Notes: generated from the sequence alone by a model not told the origin. Shown: positions 44,101 through 54,174, numbered from the stretch's first letter. The stretch is 64,000 nt of DNA from Bidens hawaiensis (GCA_021521415.1 JAIQDT010005466.1:1-64000), one strand, 5' to 3'. Numbers and translations: made by a program.

Positions 44101-46537
44101 CTTGGGGGTCATCGTCACTAAAGATGGCTTCAGAGCGAACCCTGAAAAGGTCGAAGCCATTATCAAAATGGAATCACCTACTACCATTAAACAGGCTCAG
44201 ACACTGAATGGACGACTAGTGGCACTTAATCGCTTTTTGGCAAACCACGCGGATAAGTCGTTTCCATTCGTGTCAACATTGAGAAACTGTTTAAAGAAAA
44301 CGCACTTCCGCTGGACACCAGAAGCGGAAGCAGCTTTTCAGGAGATTCGGTCACGTTTGATCGAACTCCCAACGCTGACAGCACCAAGAGCGGGAGAGGA
44401 ATTAATCCTATACCTTTCCGCAACTGATAGAGCAACCGGGGCAGTCCTGCTAGTAGAACGAAAAGGCATCCAGATGCCAATCTACTATGTTAGCCGTGTC
44501 CTAACAGACGTAGAAACCCGGTACTCTACCCTAGAAAAATTAGTCTTAGCACTAATACACGCTTCACGCAGGCTAAGACGATATTTCCAGGGTCACCCAA
44601 TCACCATTCTCTCAAACTTCAAACTTGCAAACGTTCTAGGCAAACCCGAGTTATCGGGACGCCTAGCCAAATGGGCAATTGAGTTGGGGGAATACGCGAT
44701 AAAGTATAAGCCAAGACCAGCCATAAAAGGCCAGGTTCTGGCCGACTTTATTGCGGAAGTGCCTGCATCTCGGGAAAAAGAGTGCCAGGAAGAGGCTCAA
44801 CCCTCTCCAGCACGGGACATCAATGATGTCTGGCGACTCTACACTGATGGAGCAGCCAGTAACGAGGGTTCAGGCGCAGGGCTAAAGCTAACCAACCCAG
44901 CAGGCCAAGAATACACTTACGCTATTCGACTGGATTTTCCAAGTACGAATAACGAAGCCGAGTATGAAGCATTCCTGGCTGGGCTGAGAATTGCGCGTAA
45001 GATGGGAGTGAAAAACTTGGAAGCCCACGTGGATTCCATGTTAGTAGCCAATCAAATCAACGGGACGTACACGGCCGTGAACGACACAATGGCCCTGTAC
45101 CTCGCACAAGCAAAATCCCTTATGCGCGATTTCAATGACTGCAAAGTCATACATGTCAAGCGAAGTGAAAACAAATCTGCGGATGCGTTAAGCAAGCTTG
45201 CATCATTAGCCTTCACCCACTTAGGAAAGGATATCCGCATTGAACTCCTCGAGACACCATCGGTCCCGCACAAAGAAATTTGTGTCATCCAAACAGGCAC
45301 GGAAACGTGGATGACACCAATAATAAAATACCTTGCGACAGGTACACTACCGGAGTCCAAAACACAGGCAAGAAAACTACGCTGTAAAGCACTGAATTAT
45401 CAACTCATCGATGACATCCTTTACAGACGTAACTTTCTTGGCCCACTCTTAAGATGCGTGGACAACCAAGATGCTGACTACCTCCTAAGGGAAGTACACG
45501 AAGGTATCTGTGGAGTACACGCAGGTCCCCGCGCTGTTGTAGCCAAGCTAAACAACGCGGGATACTTTTGGCCGGGGATGCATACGGATGCACTGGCATA
45601 CATCAGAAAATGCAGGTCTTGCCAGCTATACGCACCCAACACGCACCGCCCGAAGAATGAACTTGTTCCAGTCACTTCTTCATGGCCATTTCAGAAGTGG
45701 GCCATCGATGTGACAGGCCCATTTCCTACAGCAGCAGGAAATGTTCAGTTCCTTGTGGTAGCCATCGACTACTTCACCAAGTGGATAGAAGCAAAACCTC
45801 TAGCCCAAACAACCGCAAAACATATCAAAAAATTTATTTGGGAATTTATTATTTGTCGTTTTGGACTTCCACAGAATTTGGTGAGCGATAATGGCACCAA
45901 CTTTGCTGACAAGAAGCTACAACAGTGGCTGAAAGAACTTCAAATCACCCACACCTTTACCTCAGTGGCACACCCGCAAGGTAATGGTGAGGTGGAAAGA
46001 GCAAACAAAAGCATCGTCGAAGGCATCAAGAAAAGACTCTTGAAACACAGATCCGGCTGGGTGGACGAGCTTCCGCACGTCCTTTGGGCAAACAGAACGC
46101 TGAAGAAGGCCAGTACGGGAGAAACCCCGTTCAGCCTCACTTATGGCACGGAAGCCATGATCCCGGTCGAAATTGGTTTACCTTCACCAAGGATCTTGAT
46201 TCAGCCAGAAGACAATGATGCGGAAAGACGGTTGGATTTAATGCTGACCGAGGAACGCAGAGACTTAGCCGCAGTGCGTGAAGAGAACTACAAGCGACAA
46301 ATGCAAAAGTACTACAACACGCGGGTAAAACTCTGCAACTTCAATATAGGAGACTACATACTGCGTAACAACGAGGCTTCGAACCAAGAACGCCCTGGAA
46401 AGCTGGCCCCGGTCTGGGAAGGGCCATACATTATCAAAGAAGTCCTGGGAAAGGGCGCATACCGGCTCGAAAGGCTCGATGGCACTCCCATCCCAAGAAC
46501 ATGGAATGGAGCTCAATTACGCAAATGTTATATGTAG
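41180..46537 (+). CDS. Gag-Pol polyprotein, Tat-lineage gypsy, 1785 aa
   Basis: One uninterrupted frame. Gag: capsid core at about residues 190-350 (GTYDGLSDPDDHLNRF, ARAWFDRLP) and a C-x2-H-x4-H-x4-C knuckle at 459-472. Aspartic protease: LADNGASSTVMY with D574 (DNGA in place of the usual DTG/DSG). Reverse transcriptase: WRMCIDFKDLNKACPKD, MPFGLKNAGSTYQRLM and YMDD at 928-931. First RNase H at about 1075-1190. A second, archaeal-type RNase H (LYTDGAASNEGSGAG, D1223; NNEAEYEAFLAGL) ends near 1345; this double arrangement marks the Tat lineage. Integrase has the HHCC finger (about 1430-1485) and a D1510, D1570, 35-residue spacing, E1606 triad. I see no stop, frameshift or missing catalytic residue, so it is potentially functional. 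The initiating Met follows the primer site by about 40 nt. Confidence 0.95.
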   Translation: MVNVTPVPRPVTDQETPVTTTPATGGNTGGYTNLTNTTPTTQAGASAVNIPLGFADAQLEKRTRAPRQTLDQVKAWAEARQREFQAELDERLRSVQQADEFGSTRQHLNMNSECEYSDDEREESDTDANPRHKAKGKRKETDFQPKRNFGEAFKPTNAERNPRDFSKTFRPTATNAGKSKFARDIAEAIAPRSAKQMSNIGTYDGLSDPDDHLNRFIAGATVSNWTEPTWCYMFQMTLVGAARAWFDRLPVHHIYDWADFQNKFSQHFSQQRKYTEEQWTILNCVREEDESLLDFITRFNSKKLSLGNVSEDLVRAAFIQGAEYPELIRTLTGKDGMPSTWDAIMTAAKRFAETEKQLGRDLPQSTHLYTQRTRENNVRIARQNKKRKLGIWQSRVNFDTTSSSQPLVGRRNHTHPSSQKHRWMPLTKSVTEIFATEKLPWPKAPVIRHRPNADQSKFCDFHGTKGHGTEECTSLKDIIEAFVKDGRLAHLVASIKKGGRNDNRYRGNGRKPVDISINMVHGNIRGRKRRTPEPCAWKEAEVRFPRVPGGPSKEGPIVIKSQLGHYITSRTLADNGASSTVMYRQFFDKLDDEDKERLETICASMEGFDGSTNTPLGILSFPVTLTDGKHSRTEDVDFVVMRKPHHTYDILFGRDGMARFNAVVSSVHGMMGWPTAEGVAMITGIPQVCIASVSSKPKPKMAKPTITEPERWAFNGKYPDQAVTIGPTIVDPTRTLLKRLLQRNADIFAWTPADMTGVPRSKAEHKLKCDPAVTPIVQKRRVMGPEQTNACRTQVKELLDAGIVRVSRYQTWVANPVMVPKNDKQWRMCIDFKDLNKACPKDCYPLPEIDLKVDSLAPFRLKCFLDAYKGYHQIHMAVDDQDKTAFRTPDGTFCYQMMPFGLKNAGSTYQRLMDKEFHSQIGRNLEVYMDDLVIKSPDPEAMLKDIEETFNTLRKINMKLNPSKCAFGMEEGKFLGVIVTKDGFRANPEKVEAIIKMESPTTIKQAQTLNGRLVALNRFLANHADKSFPFVSTLRNCLKKTHFRWTPEAEAAFQEIRSRLIELPTLTAPRAGEELILYLSATDRATGAVLLVERKGIQMPIYYVSRVLTDVETRYSTLEKLVLALIHASRRLRRYFQGHPITILSNFKLANVLGKPELSGRLAKWAIELGEYAIKYKPRPAIKGQVLADFIAEVPASREKECQEEAQPSPARDINDVWRLYTDGAASNEGSGAGLKLTNPAGQEYTYAIRLDFPSTNNEAEYEAFLAGLRIARKMGVKNLEAHVDSMLVANQINGTYTAVNDTMALYLAQAKSLMRDFNDCKVIHVKRSENKSADALSKLASLAFTHLGKDIRIELLETPSVPHKEICVIQTGTETWMTPIIKYLATGTLPESKTQARKLRCKALNYQLIDDILYRRNFLGPLLRCVDNQDADYLLREVHEGICGVHAGPRAVVAKLNNAGYFWPGMHTDALAYIRKCRSCQLYAPNTHRPKNELVPVTSSWPFQKWAIDVTGPFPTAAGNVQFLVVAIDYFTKWIEAKPLAQTTAKHIKKFIWEFIICRFGLPQNLVSDNGTNFADKKLQQWLKELQITHTFTSVAHPQGNGEVERANKSIVEGIKKRLLKHRSGWVDELPHVLWANRTLKKASTGETPFSLTYGTEAMIPVEIGLPSPRILIQPEDNDAERRLDLMLTEERRDLAAVREENYKRQMQKYYNTRVKLCNFNIGDYILRNNEASNQERPGKLAPVWEGPYIIKEVLGKGAYRLERLDGTPIPRTWNGAQLRKCYM

Positions 46538-46733
46538 ATCAATTCCAAAACTTGTAAAGAAAAGGCCTAGAGCCACTTCTAATGGAAATGATTCTCCTTT
46601 CATAATGTGTTAACTTTACATTCATACTTATGAACTTCCCACACTGGTGCCGGTATTCACCGCATAAATGGGGAAGAAGTAAGTCGTTACGTGTGGAAGG
46701 CGGCAAAACCCGCATAAACACAACGCTAAAAAT
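46538..46733 (+). other. Spacer between pol and the tandem array
   Basis: Contains one diverged CGGtattcaCCG core and a second, imperfect one, remnants of the second array type of the dimer. No ORF. Confidence 0.5.
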
Positions 46734-47165
46734 AAGGAAAACCTACACGCAGGTCAGATGTAAGTAAAGTTTAGCCATCCTTGTAAGTGCAAGTGACGGT
46801 CTTACCCGCACAATCACGAACAAGGAAGCAAAACTTCAACCTATCATCTACCACGTTCAAAGGTTATCCTAAAAAAGGATGAGGAAAACCTACACGCAGG
46901 TCAGATATGGGTAAAGTTTAGCCATCCTACTAAGTGCAAGTGACGGTCATACCCGCACAATCAGGAAAGAGGAAGCAAAACTTCACACCTATTATCTACC
47001 ACGTTCAAAGGTTAACTTATCCTCAAAAGATGAAGAAAACCTACACGCAGGTCAGATGGTAAAGTTTAGCCATTCTTCTACGTGCAAGTGACGGTCCTAC
47101 ACGCACAATCACGGAAGAGGAAGCAAAACTTCACACCTATCTACCACGTTCAAAGGTTTAACTTA
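46734..47165. repeat. 151-bp-type tandem array, three units
   Basis: Units near 46735, 46878 and 47032 (each starting GAAAACCTACACGCAGGTCAG) are reverse-complement relatives of the dimer's 151-bp units. The hairpin plan is kept: AAGTTTAGC...GCAAAACTT arms around a CGGtcttaCCCG-type core. Confidence 0.85.
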
Positions 47166-47381
47166 TTCTAAACACTTGGAAAATTGCTAATTTAAACTAG
47201 AGTATGCAAGTCATATAACGTTTATAAAGCAAGGAATCCAATGAAAGAAGCGGTCTTAGCCGCACAAAGATTTATATTTCACAATGGTTGATTACAAGAA
47301 TGGCCGGGTAACTACCCGCCTACAAGAAAATAAATCTATACAACCTAAATCTTTCCTAGCAGCGGGAAGGGATCTTCAGGA
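47166..47381 (-). other. 3' flank of the antisense gene
   Basis: Sequence after the stop codon of the antisense gene, related to 15235-15444. No ORF of note. Confidence 0.4.
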
Positions 47382-50300
47382 TCAGGCTTCAGGGCCACTT
47401 CCACTTGGACCAGCCCCATCGGTAGAGCGTGGCAGTTCAAGGAAAGCTTTGAGGATAGCTAGCCCATCATCAGCAGCAGCAACTTCGTTTACCTTCTCCA
47501 CTACCGGATGCGGGAAGGCGGCGTATTGATTTACTGCTTGGTCATATATGGCTTCAGTATCTACATCGAATAAAGGGAAGTTGGAAGGCGGGATGCCTTT
47601 CTCAACGAACCCTAGACCAAGCAGGAAGCCGGCCTTTTCCCCATCCTCGTGAGAAGCGTTGAGGGCTGCGCTCATAGCATCGTCGTAAGATGTCTCTGAG
47701 AAGACCCGATGCACAACCTACAAAGAAAAATACAAGTGTCAGGACCTTTTCTATTTATAAGGAAAAGCGTGAAGACATGAAGTTAGACTTACCTGAGACA
47801 ACGCTTCTCGAAGAAGCCATTCCTTGGCAACCAGAGCTTCTTGGAGGGCGGCTTGAGCTTGGGTACAGGCGCGTTCGGCTTCACTTTTATTAAGGTTGGC
47901 AAGCAACACTTCCTTTGCAGCAGCCTCTTCGACGCCCTTTAGCTTCCGCTCAGTATGGTCAAGCACGCCCCTCTGGTCCAGGATCTCTTGAAGCTTCTTC
48001 GCGTCCTCCATCGCCAAGGCATCATGAGCCTGCTGGAGAGCCTCTAATTTGGCTTTAAGCTCTTCATTCTCCACGCGTAGAGGCTCGGCAACAGCTTCAG
48101 CCTTGGTGGCCCTCTCGGTTGCGTTCCTCGCAGTCTCCTTAGCCAGCCGAAGCTGTTCATTAACAGCTTGGGCAGCCTTAGAACGGGCCTCGAGTCGTGC
48201 CTGAACTTCAACCTCAAGGGCCTTGAAGGCCTTCTCCTTTTCCGCAGCTACAGCGGAAAGCCTTTGGTTCTCTTCTCGGATGGCCCGCGCCTGAGCAACT
48301 TCTTTAAGGCGAGCTGCTTTTAACTTGTCGTTTTCACGACAAAGCAGCTCGACGCGCGGCTGCATCCGAGCTAGGAGAACCCGAAGCTCATTGGTTAGCC
48401 TACCCTCCTGGTAGCTAGCCATGGCTTCCCCCAACGCACCACTAGGAGCAGCGTGATGAGCCCATTCCACGCACTCCACAGGGGTGCGAAGGGTTGTTCC
48501 TCGGCGAATGTTCCATCGTGGAACATACACTTCATTGGAATCCGACACTGCAAAAAACATAAAGCAGTTAGGAAAAGATGATTACTTATAAAAGGGCCAA
48601 AGGAACCCTACGCACCTGTAGGGTCAATAACAGGCCGATAGCCGCCGAACCCATCACCTGAACCCAAAGGAAATCCATCCAAGAGGTCAGGCAGATGGGA
48701 AGGTGGCAAAGATTGGCGAGAAGCCCCATGCGTACCTGTTGGATCGGCAGTGGTTGCCGATGGCGGGGGCATCGTAGCAGCCGCCGCGGTGGCCGCCGCA
48801 GTCGCCGCCGCGGAATCCGCAGCAATTGTAACCGCCGGCTCAGTGAAAGATGCTGTAAAAATCGCACTCACTGCCGGCGGTGACGTCAACTCGGCTGGAA
48901 CAGTCGGCTCAAAGGAGTGAGCAACTGAACCAGCGGATGCAGGCGCAGCCGCCTGGGTCGTCGCCTCAGGTAGGCTGACCGGGCCTACCGTCATTGGCGT
49001 GGAGGTACAACTCTGCGCTCCACCCTGGAATGCGTCAACATCCACGCCTGCATAAAGAAGATAAGTGTTAACGATATTAAGCTATGAAGATAAAAGCAAA
49101 AGGTACTTACGGGTTTTCTTGAGCCTGAAGGTACGGAGAGGCGGGGACGAACCCGATGGAGCCGGCCTCTTTGCGCCGGTTACCGTCGTCTTCTTGGGCT
49201 CTCCGGAGGTGACAGTCGCAGCCTCCGGAGCAGTGGTCTTATCACCACCGGGATTCCCCGCAACCTCTTCGCTCTCGGTCTCCGAATCAGACCGAGGCGC
49301 TGGATCGGCAGTGGAGGCCTTCTCCTTCCCCTTCCCGCCGGCAGCCTTCTTCTTCCGCACCAACGGAGGACCATCTGCGGATTCCTCATCAGAACATACG
49401 ATTAGAGGAATTCCAGCAGAGGTTTCAACATTGAGGGGTCGAGGGTCGAAGAGCGCCTTACCTGGCCGACGCGCGATGAGGATCTCATGGCCTAGCGGAT
49501 AGACCTCCACGAACCGATCCGCCGTTTGTTCTAGGATGGGCAACTCGTTCTCATCGAGAGCGCGAGTACCCATCCGTGCGGGACCGTCAGCCTCCCGCGG
49601 GTTTAGGAGCGACTGCAAGTCGTTCCCCTCTGAAAGAAACAAGAAACAAGTTAGAAGAAATTCAAAATCAACAAAAAGGAAAAAGGCATACCGTAAGGAA
49701 CAGAGTTCGAACCGTATTCGAGGACGATCGGAATCTTGCGTGCATCAGCCTCCTTCCACACCCGGCTCATCCCCAGCATCACCATCCCGGACTCCGCAAA
49801 CCGATAAACCGGAGATTGGACCCGAGATATCTTCGCAAACCATTCCGCCTCCTGGTAGCTGGAGGCGTGAAGGCTGGGAAGTGCTTGCCCGTTCTTGAAT
49901 TTCATGGCAATGGGGATGGCGCGAGCGGATATGAAGAAAAACTCCCTCTTCCACGCGCGAAGACTGCGCTCGGTCGCACAGATCTTTAAACCCTTAATCC
50001 TGGTTGTCAACGTGTACCACCCCTGGATGCACCTCCAAGTGTAGAAGGTCATCAGGCGGTCAACATAGGGCTCAACGCCCAATATCCGGCACACCCACTC
50101 AAAGTGGCGAATCTTGGCGATCGCCATGGGGTGCAACTCGGTCAAATGAACACCATGCCTCTCAAGGACACGGTAAACAAACTTTGTCAATGGGAACCTA
50201 AGATTCCCATAGACAAAGAATGCTGTATAAACCCCGATCTTGCCTCGGGGGGCATCGTACACGGTCTGATGGGGTTCAGGAAACTCAGGCTCGAGAGACT

Positions 50301-50412
50301 CGAGCATGAACTTCCTGACAACATACCGGTACAGATCGCCAGGCAGAGCACACTGGCACTCGCCAGCGGTACTCTTGTCGTCGGCTGTGGATTCAGCATC
50401 ACGAGACGACAT
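47382..50412 (-). CDS. Five-exon antisense gene, Transposase_28-like protein, 920 aa
   Basis: Exons on the minus strand: 50412-49692, 49629-49111, 49047-48616, 48547-47793, 47717-47382; every intron (62-75 bp) has GT...AG ends, and the joined frame is 920 codons plus stop. Same architecture and intron positions as 12216-15234: a Transposase_28-like N-terminus (KFMLESLEPEFPEP, VLERHGVHLTELHPMAIAK, FYTWRCIQGWYTL), a Ser/Pro/acidic linker, an Ala/Glu/Lys coiled coil in exon 4 and the conserved C-terminal domain. The proteins are roughly 85-90% identical in the end domains with indels in the linker. It is convergent with gag-pol: transcription from its own TATA box (50542-50549) runs towards pol. 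Biochemical role unknown. Confidence 0.85.
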
Positions 50413-50541
50413 CTTGTGAAGGAAAGAAGTAGAAAACGATTTCGGGAGAATGCTTGCCTGAAAAGGATGAGTATTCGCCGGAAATCGCTTAAAAGATGAA
50501 GAGAAGAGTGAAAGTGTGGATTACAAAGAACCCTCTCCCCC

Positions 50542-50549
50542 TTTATATA
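50542..50549 (-). promoter_or_regulatory. TATA box of the antisense gene
   Basis: Minus-strand TATATAAA about 130 bp before the ATG, with a CACGTG box about 70 bp further upstream at 50618-50623, the same arrangement as at 12011-12092. Confidence 0.7.
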
Positions 50550-50617
50550 CTAATCGCAATTAATGCGATGAAATTAATGCGGAGGAGAAAGAAAACGAAT
50601 GTGCAATGAAACTATGA

Positions 50618-50623
50618 CACGTG
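50618..50623 (-). promoter_or_regulatory. CACGTG (G-box) in the antisense promoter
   Basis: The palindromic CACGTG within GACACGTGGC is conserved in sequence and distance with 12011-12016. G-boxes bind bZIP/bHLH factors in plants; use here is inference. Confidence 0.5.
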
Positions 50624-50884
50624 GCAAAAAGCAAGCTGGCAACAGCTGTTGACAGGACGCATACCATTAATTTCGCGGCCACGCGCCCGAAAAATCGCGC
50701 CCACGCGCCTGAAAAAGCGACTGGAATGACCATGTACTGTCACGTCACCATAACTTCCTGCACGTCCTGACACAGTCAGAAGAAACCGTCGCACGACGTT
50801 TCAGAGGTTTGGACTGTTCTTATCCTTTCACCAACTCTTCGAATTTCAAAATTCAAAATTCAAAAAGATTCAAAAGTAAGCGGG

Positions 50885-51185
50885 AAAATACCCCTTACCT
50901 TGGCAACCAAGTAACCGTAAGACGGATGCGGGTACAGTGTTAAGGCAAAACCCTTCACATACCTATCACCCGCAGGGAATTGAAGCCATGAATAACTTGG
51001 CAACCAAGTAACAGTCAGACGGATGCGGGTACAGTGTTAAGGCATAACCCTTCACATACCTAGCACCCGCAGGGAATTGACGCCAGGAATACCTTGGAAG
51101 TAAAGTAACCGTAAGACGAGTGCAGGTACAGTGTCAAGGCAAAACCCTTCACGTACTTAGCACTCTGCAGGGAATTCAAACCAAG
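50885..51185. repeat. 97-bp-type array of hairpin units, three copies
   Basis: Three units (hairpin blocks near 50926-50975, 51023-51072 and 51118-51165) are the reverse-complement counterparts of 11156-11736. Two keep TGCGGGT...ACCCGCA; the diverged edge unit pairs GAGTGC with GCACTC. Confidence 0.85.
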
Positions 51186-51557
51186 AAGGATCTTCTGGGC
51201 CATGCTTGCGGAAACGGGAATAACATTCCCGCACGACGGGAACGTCGAGAACTATATTGTTTGAAACTCCAAGATGGAATTGGTGGTTTTAGCATAATTG
51301 ATCACTATGTTGAAAACTACCAAGACCCCATGGAGAATCCACACAAGTGGGACTCAACGCTCCTGACGTGCGAGGAGGTTACAAACCTACCCGCTTCACA
51401 CCCAAAGATCAAGCAGAAAAGTCGGGAATTTCTGCGTGACATCAGGAAAACCGCGGGATGAATCACCACGGAAAACCGAAAAACTAAACCCTTCTCAAAA
51501 CCCCTTGCTAAGTCCAAAAGTTCACCTCACTTATTAATAATTCATGAGAAGAACATT
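51186..51557 (+). other. Sense 3' region before the polypurine tract
   Basis: Counterpart of 10784-11155. Contains a 113-codon open stretch (51120-51461) that starts inside the array; see the rejected list. Confidence 0.4.
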
Positions 51558-51571
51558 GGACTGGGGGGACT
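51558..51571 (+). promoter_or_regulatory. Polypurine tract
   Basis: GGACTGGGGGGACT directly before the 3' LTR TGAAGAGG. Confidence 0.8.
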
Positions 51572-51876
51572 TGAAGAGGTAGGTCCCAGCAGAGCCCAGT
51601 TGGACCCGCAAGACTCACCTTGAACATGGACGTCTGCGCAATGACCAACTGCTCCAGCAGGACCCACCATGCTCAAAGAACCTTACGCGCAGTACGCCAG
51701 CTGTACCCGCAGGGAAAGCCTCCCAATGGTGAAGTACCCCGCCTGTTCCCGCAGCTGCGGATACAAGCCATCAGGGAAGGCTACCCGCACTATCAGCAAG
51801 GCTACACGCACAAGGCATTCGTTCAGTAGTCACATGAAGGAATGAGCAAGGCGGGAACACTCCCGCCTAAATGAGC
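51572..51876 (+). repeat. Truncated 3' LTR
   Basis: The first about 305 bp match the 5' LTR with one difference, up to CCGCCTAAATGAGC; the remaining roughly 655 bp are missing. The following AGTAGCTAT may include a mutated target duplication (GCTAT against GCTAC on the left). Confidence 0.85.
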
Positions 51877-52247
51877 AGTAGCTATGTAAAATCTAACAAC
51901 TAGTTTTTTCGAGTTTGTTTTTGGGTTACTCTTTTCTCGGGTTCTTGTTTTCCGGGACGGGTTAGTTCGGGTTCCATAACGAGTTTGGTAAAAAAGACAT
52001 CCTTGAAAGTAACTACCACATACTAAGCAAGTATGTTAATTAACACTTTCATATTGTATAGCACTATTTAGTACTAACCAATTCAATTTCACAACGATCT
52101 TTAACATCTATCCATAAATTCAACTATTACCACATAACTTATAAAACACAATTATAATTTTTTTTTTCCAAAAAACCCCCAAATTTTTACCATCTAACCC
52201 TAACCATAGGGGTTTTGGTCCAAAAAAAAAAATTAACTCACACTCAC

Positions 52248-52318
52248 CTTGTGGCCTTGCCAATTTTACGCTTTATCTGGCTTATGGACGTCTTAGACTT
52301 ATCGTAATCGTCAGCCAT
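52248..52318 (-). CDS. Possible first exon of the Ulp1-like gene
   Basis: On the minus strand an ATG at 52318 opens a 23-codon frame (MADDYDKSKTSISQIKRKIG) that ends at a good splice donor (CACAAG|GTGAGT). It points towards the Ulp1-like exons at 39880-36060, and the Tat element at 40158-51876 would then lie in the first intron. No transcript evidence is possible here; it could be chance. Confidence 0.35.
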
Positions 52319-52705
52319 ACCTACACAGATCGATTCCAAACCATAAACACTATGTTACACCAAAGTATATTCTGAATATCACACAAAAAACTACATTTAA
52401 TATTCCGTTTGTATTATAATGTCTTACCTTTGAAATTTTGCTTCCAATCTCCTTCAGAAACTATTGTATTAAAAATTAATAATGCTTCATGGTTTTATAA
52501 ATGTGTTGCATTTTTGGGGGTAATCTAGCAGATAGATATCGTGAGTTGAAAAGTCTATATAATAGCCATAATAATCACATCATACTGTTGTGATAATGTT
52601 GTGATAAGACATTCAAAACAAACAGTATATTTTTTTTTGGCAAACTATTAGTACATAAATACCCCTACAAAAGAACACATGAAGGCAAAAGTTAAGACAC
52701 AATAT
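52319..52705. other. AT-rich sequence, nothing recognised
   Basis: No coding or repeat structure that I can name. Confidence 0.3.
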
Positions 52706-53291
52706 GGTTATTTTGTAACTTCTAGTCTCATCCATTAGATGTGTTAATTAAATGGTTGAGACTTATTCTTACCATTTCTTATAAACAATGTATTCTTATT
52801 ATAACCCCATAGGGTTAGGTTATCTTAAAAATAATTAGTTTCTTAGGAAGAGTAGGAATAATTCATAGCCATTGGATCACGTTAATCAATGGTTGAGATT
52901 TAAAATTACCAAAAACTGACATAGTTTTATAGAGTTATTCTTTTACCATAGGTTTTAATGCTAAATGTCAAAAAGATATTGGTTCTTACCATTTCTAGGA
53001 AACTTTTTATTCTTATTTGAACCCTTATATATATATATATAGGAGAGGGTTATACAAAAAATAAGTAGTTTCCTAAGAAGGATAGAAATAAATCATAGTC
53101 ATTGGATCATGTTAATCAATGGTTGAGATTTAAAACCATCAAAAAACGACATAGTTTCCTAGAATTACTCTTTCACCATTATAACCATCATAGTTTCCTA
53201 GAATTGTTCTTTCACCATAATTTGTAATGCCACATATCAAAAATCTATTGGTTCTTACCATTCCTAGGAAACTTCTTATTTTTATTTGAAC

Positions 53292-53293
<2 letters not shown>
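52706..53293. repeat. Three related units of a small repeat
   Basis: Each unit carries CATTGGATCA(C/T)GTTAATCAATGGTTGAGATT- and GGTTCTTACCATTyCTAGGAAACTT-like blocks. Full units lie at about 52806-53040 and 53041-53293, with a partial one at about 52706-52800. They end in TATA runs. Probably a miniature element. Confidence 0.6.

Positions 53294-53356
<63 letters not shown>
53294..53356. repeat. TA microsatellite
   Basis: About thirty TA units; the Tyr-Ile repeat ORF read through it is an artefact. Confidence 0.95.
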
Positions 53357-53361
<5 letters not shown>

Positions 53362-54082
53362 AGGATCCTAAGAGAACTATTGGCAAATTGAGAACTTTGG
53401 AAACCATTTTGGACCACTAAAAAAACCCTCTAAAAAAATATTAAAAAAATTATAAAACAAACAAAACCGAAAAATTTTAAAAAGTAAAAAAACCAAAATT
53501 CTTATATTTCATTCCGGTTTCATTAAAAAAATCGAAATTTATTTTTTCTCTTTAATTCGTATTATACCTATACACATGTGTATACTTTCATTTAATCTCT
53601 AATTACGTAATATACACATATGTACATTATCATTTACATTATTTTATACATATGTGTATAGGAAAAAACATGTGTGTATATATTATACATATATGTATAA
53701 TAAAAAAAATCGATTTTTTTTTCTTTTTAATTCGTATTATACCTATACACATGTATACTTTCATTTAATCTCTAGTTATGTAATGTACACATATGTACAT
53801 TATCATTTACCTTAAATTACACATATTTGTATAGGAAAAAAACATGTGTGACATATATGTACATATTATACATATATGTATATGTATAATTTAGCTAAAC
53901 CGAGAATTTTTTTTTTACGTTTTTTTTAGAAACCGGAATGATAAATAAGAACTTTGGTTTTTTTATTTTTTTTATTTTGTGTTTTTTTTGTTTTATAATT
54001 TTTTTTTATTTTTGGGTTTTTTTGTGGTCTAAAATGGTTCTCATAGTTCTTTATTTCCAAAAAGTTCTTAAATGATCCTGAT

Positions 54083-54085
<3 letters not shown>
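53357..54085. mobile_element. Foldback/MITE-like element with 70-bp terminal inverted repeats
   Basis: The left end (GGATCCTAAGAGAACTATTGG ... AACCATTTTGGACCAC, to about 53427) is the imperfect reverse complement of the right end (from about 54010, GTGGTCTAAAATGGTTCTC ... GATCCTGATCC). Inside are two 170-bp direct repeats (about 53565-53685 and 53736-53850) that are themselves full of TACACATGTGTA-like palindromes. TA microsatellites flank both sides. Confidence 0.65.

Positions 54086-54171
<86 letters not shown>
54085..54171. repeat. TA microsatellite
   Basis: About forty TA units directly beside the foldback element. Confidence 0.95.

Positions 54172-54174
<3 letters not shown>

Larger units (their letters stand above)
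40158..51876 (+). mobile_element. Tat-lineage gypsy element, probably autonomous until recently
   Basis: 5' LTR (40158-41119), primer site (41121-41138), intact Gag-Pol (41180-46537), a 151-bp-type array, an intact antisense gene (50412-47382), a 97-bp-type array, a polypurine tract, and a 3' LTR truncated after about 305 bp. The LTR parts that can be compared differ at one position (GAACAGGG versus GAACATGG), so insertion was recent. Dual RNase H places it in the Tat lineage. It sits within the Ulp1-like gene and could have served as helper for the dimer at 5951-19570. Confidence 0.9.

Noticed and set aside
53139..53417. 92-codon ORF with Tyr-Ile repeats
   Set aside because: It is a translation of the TA microsatellite.
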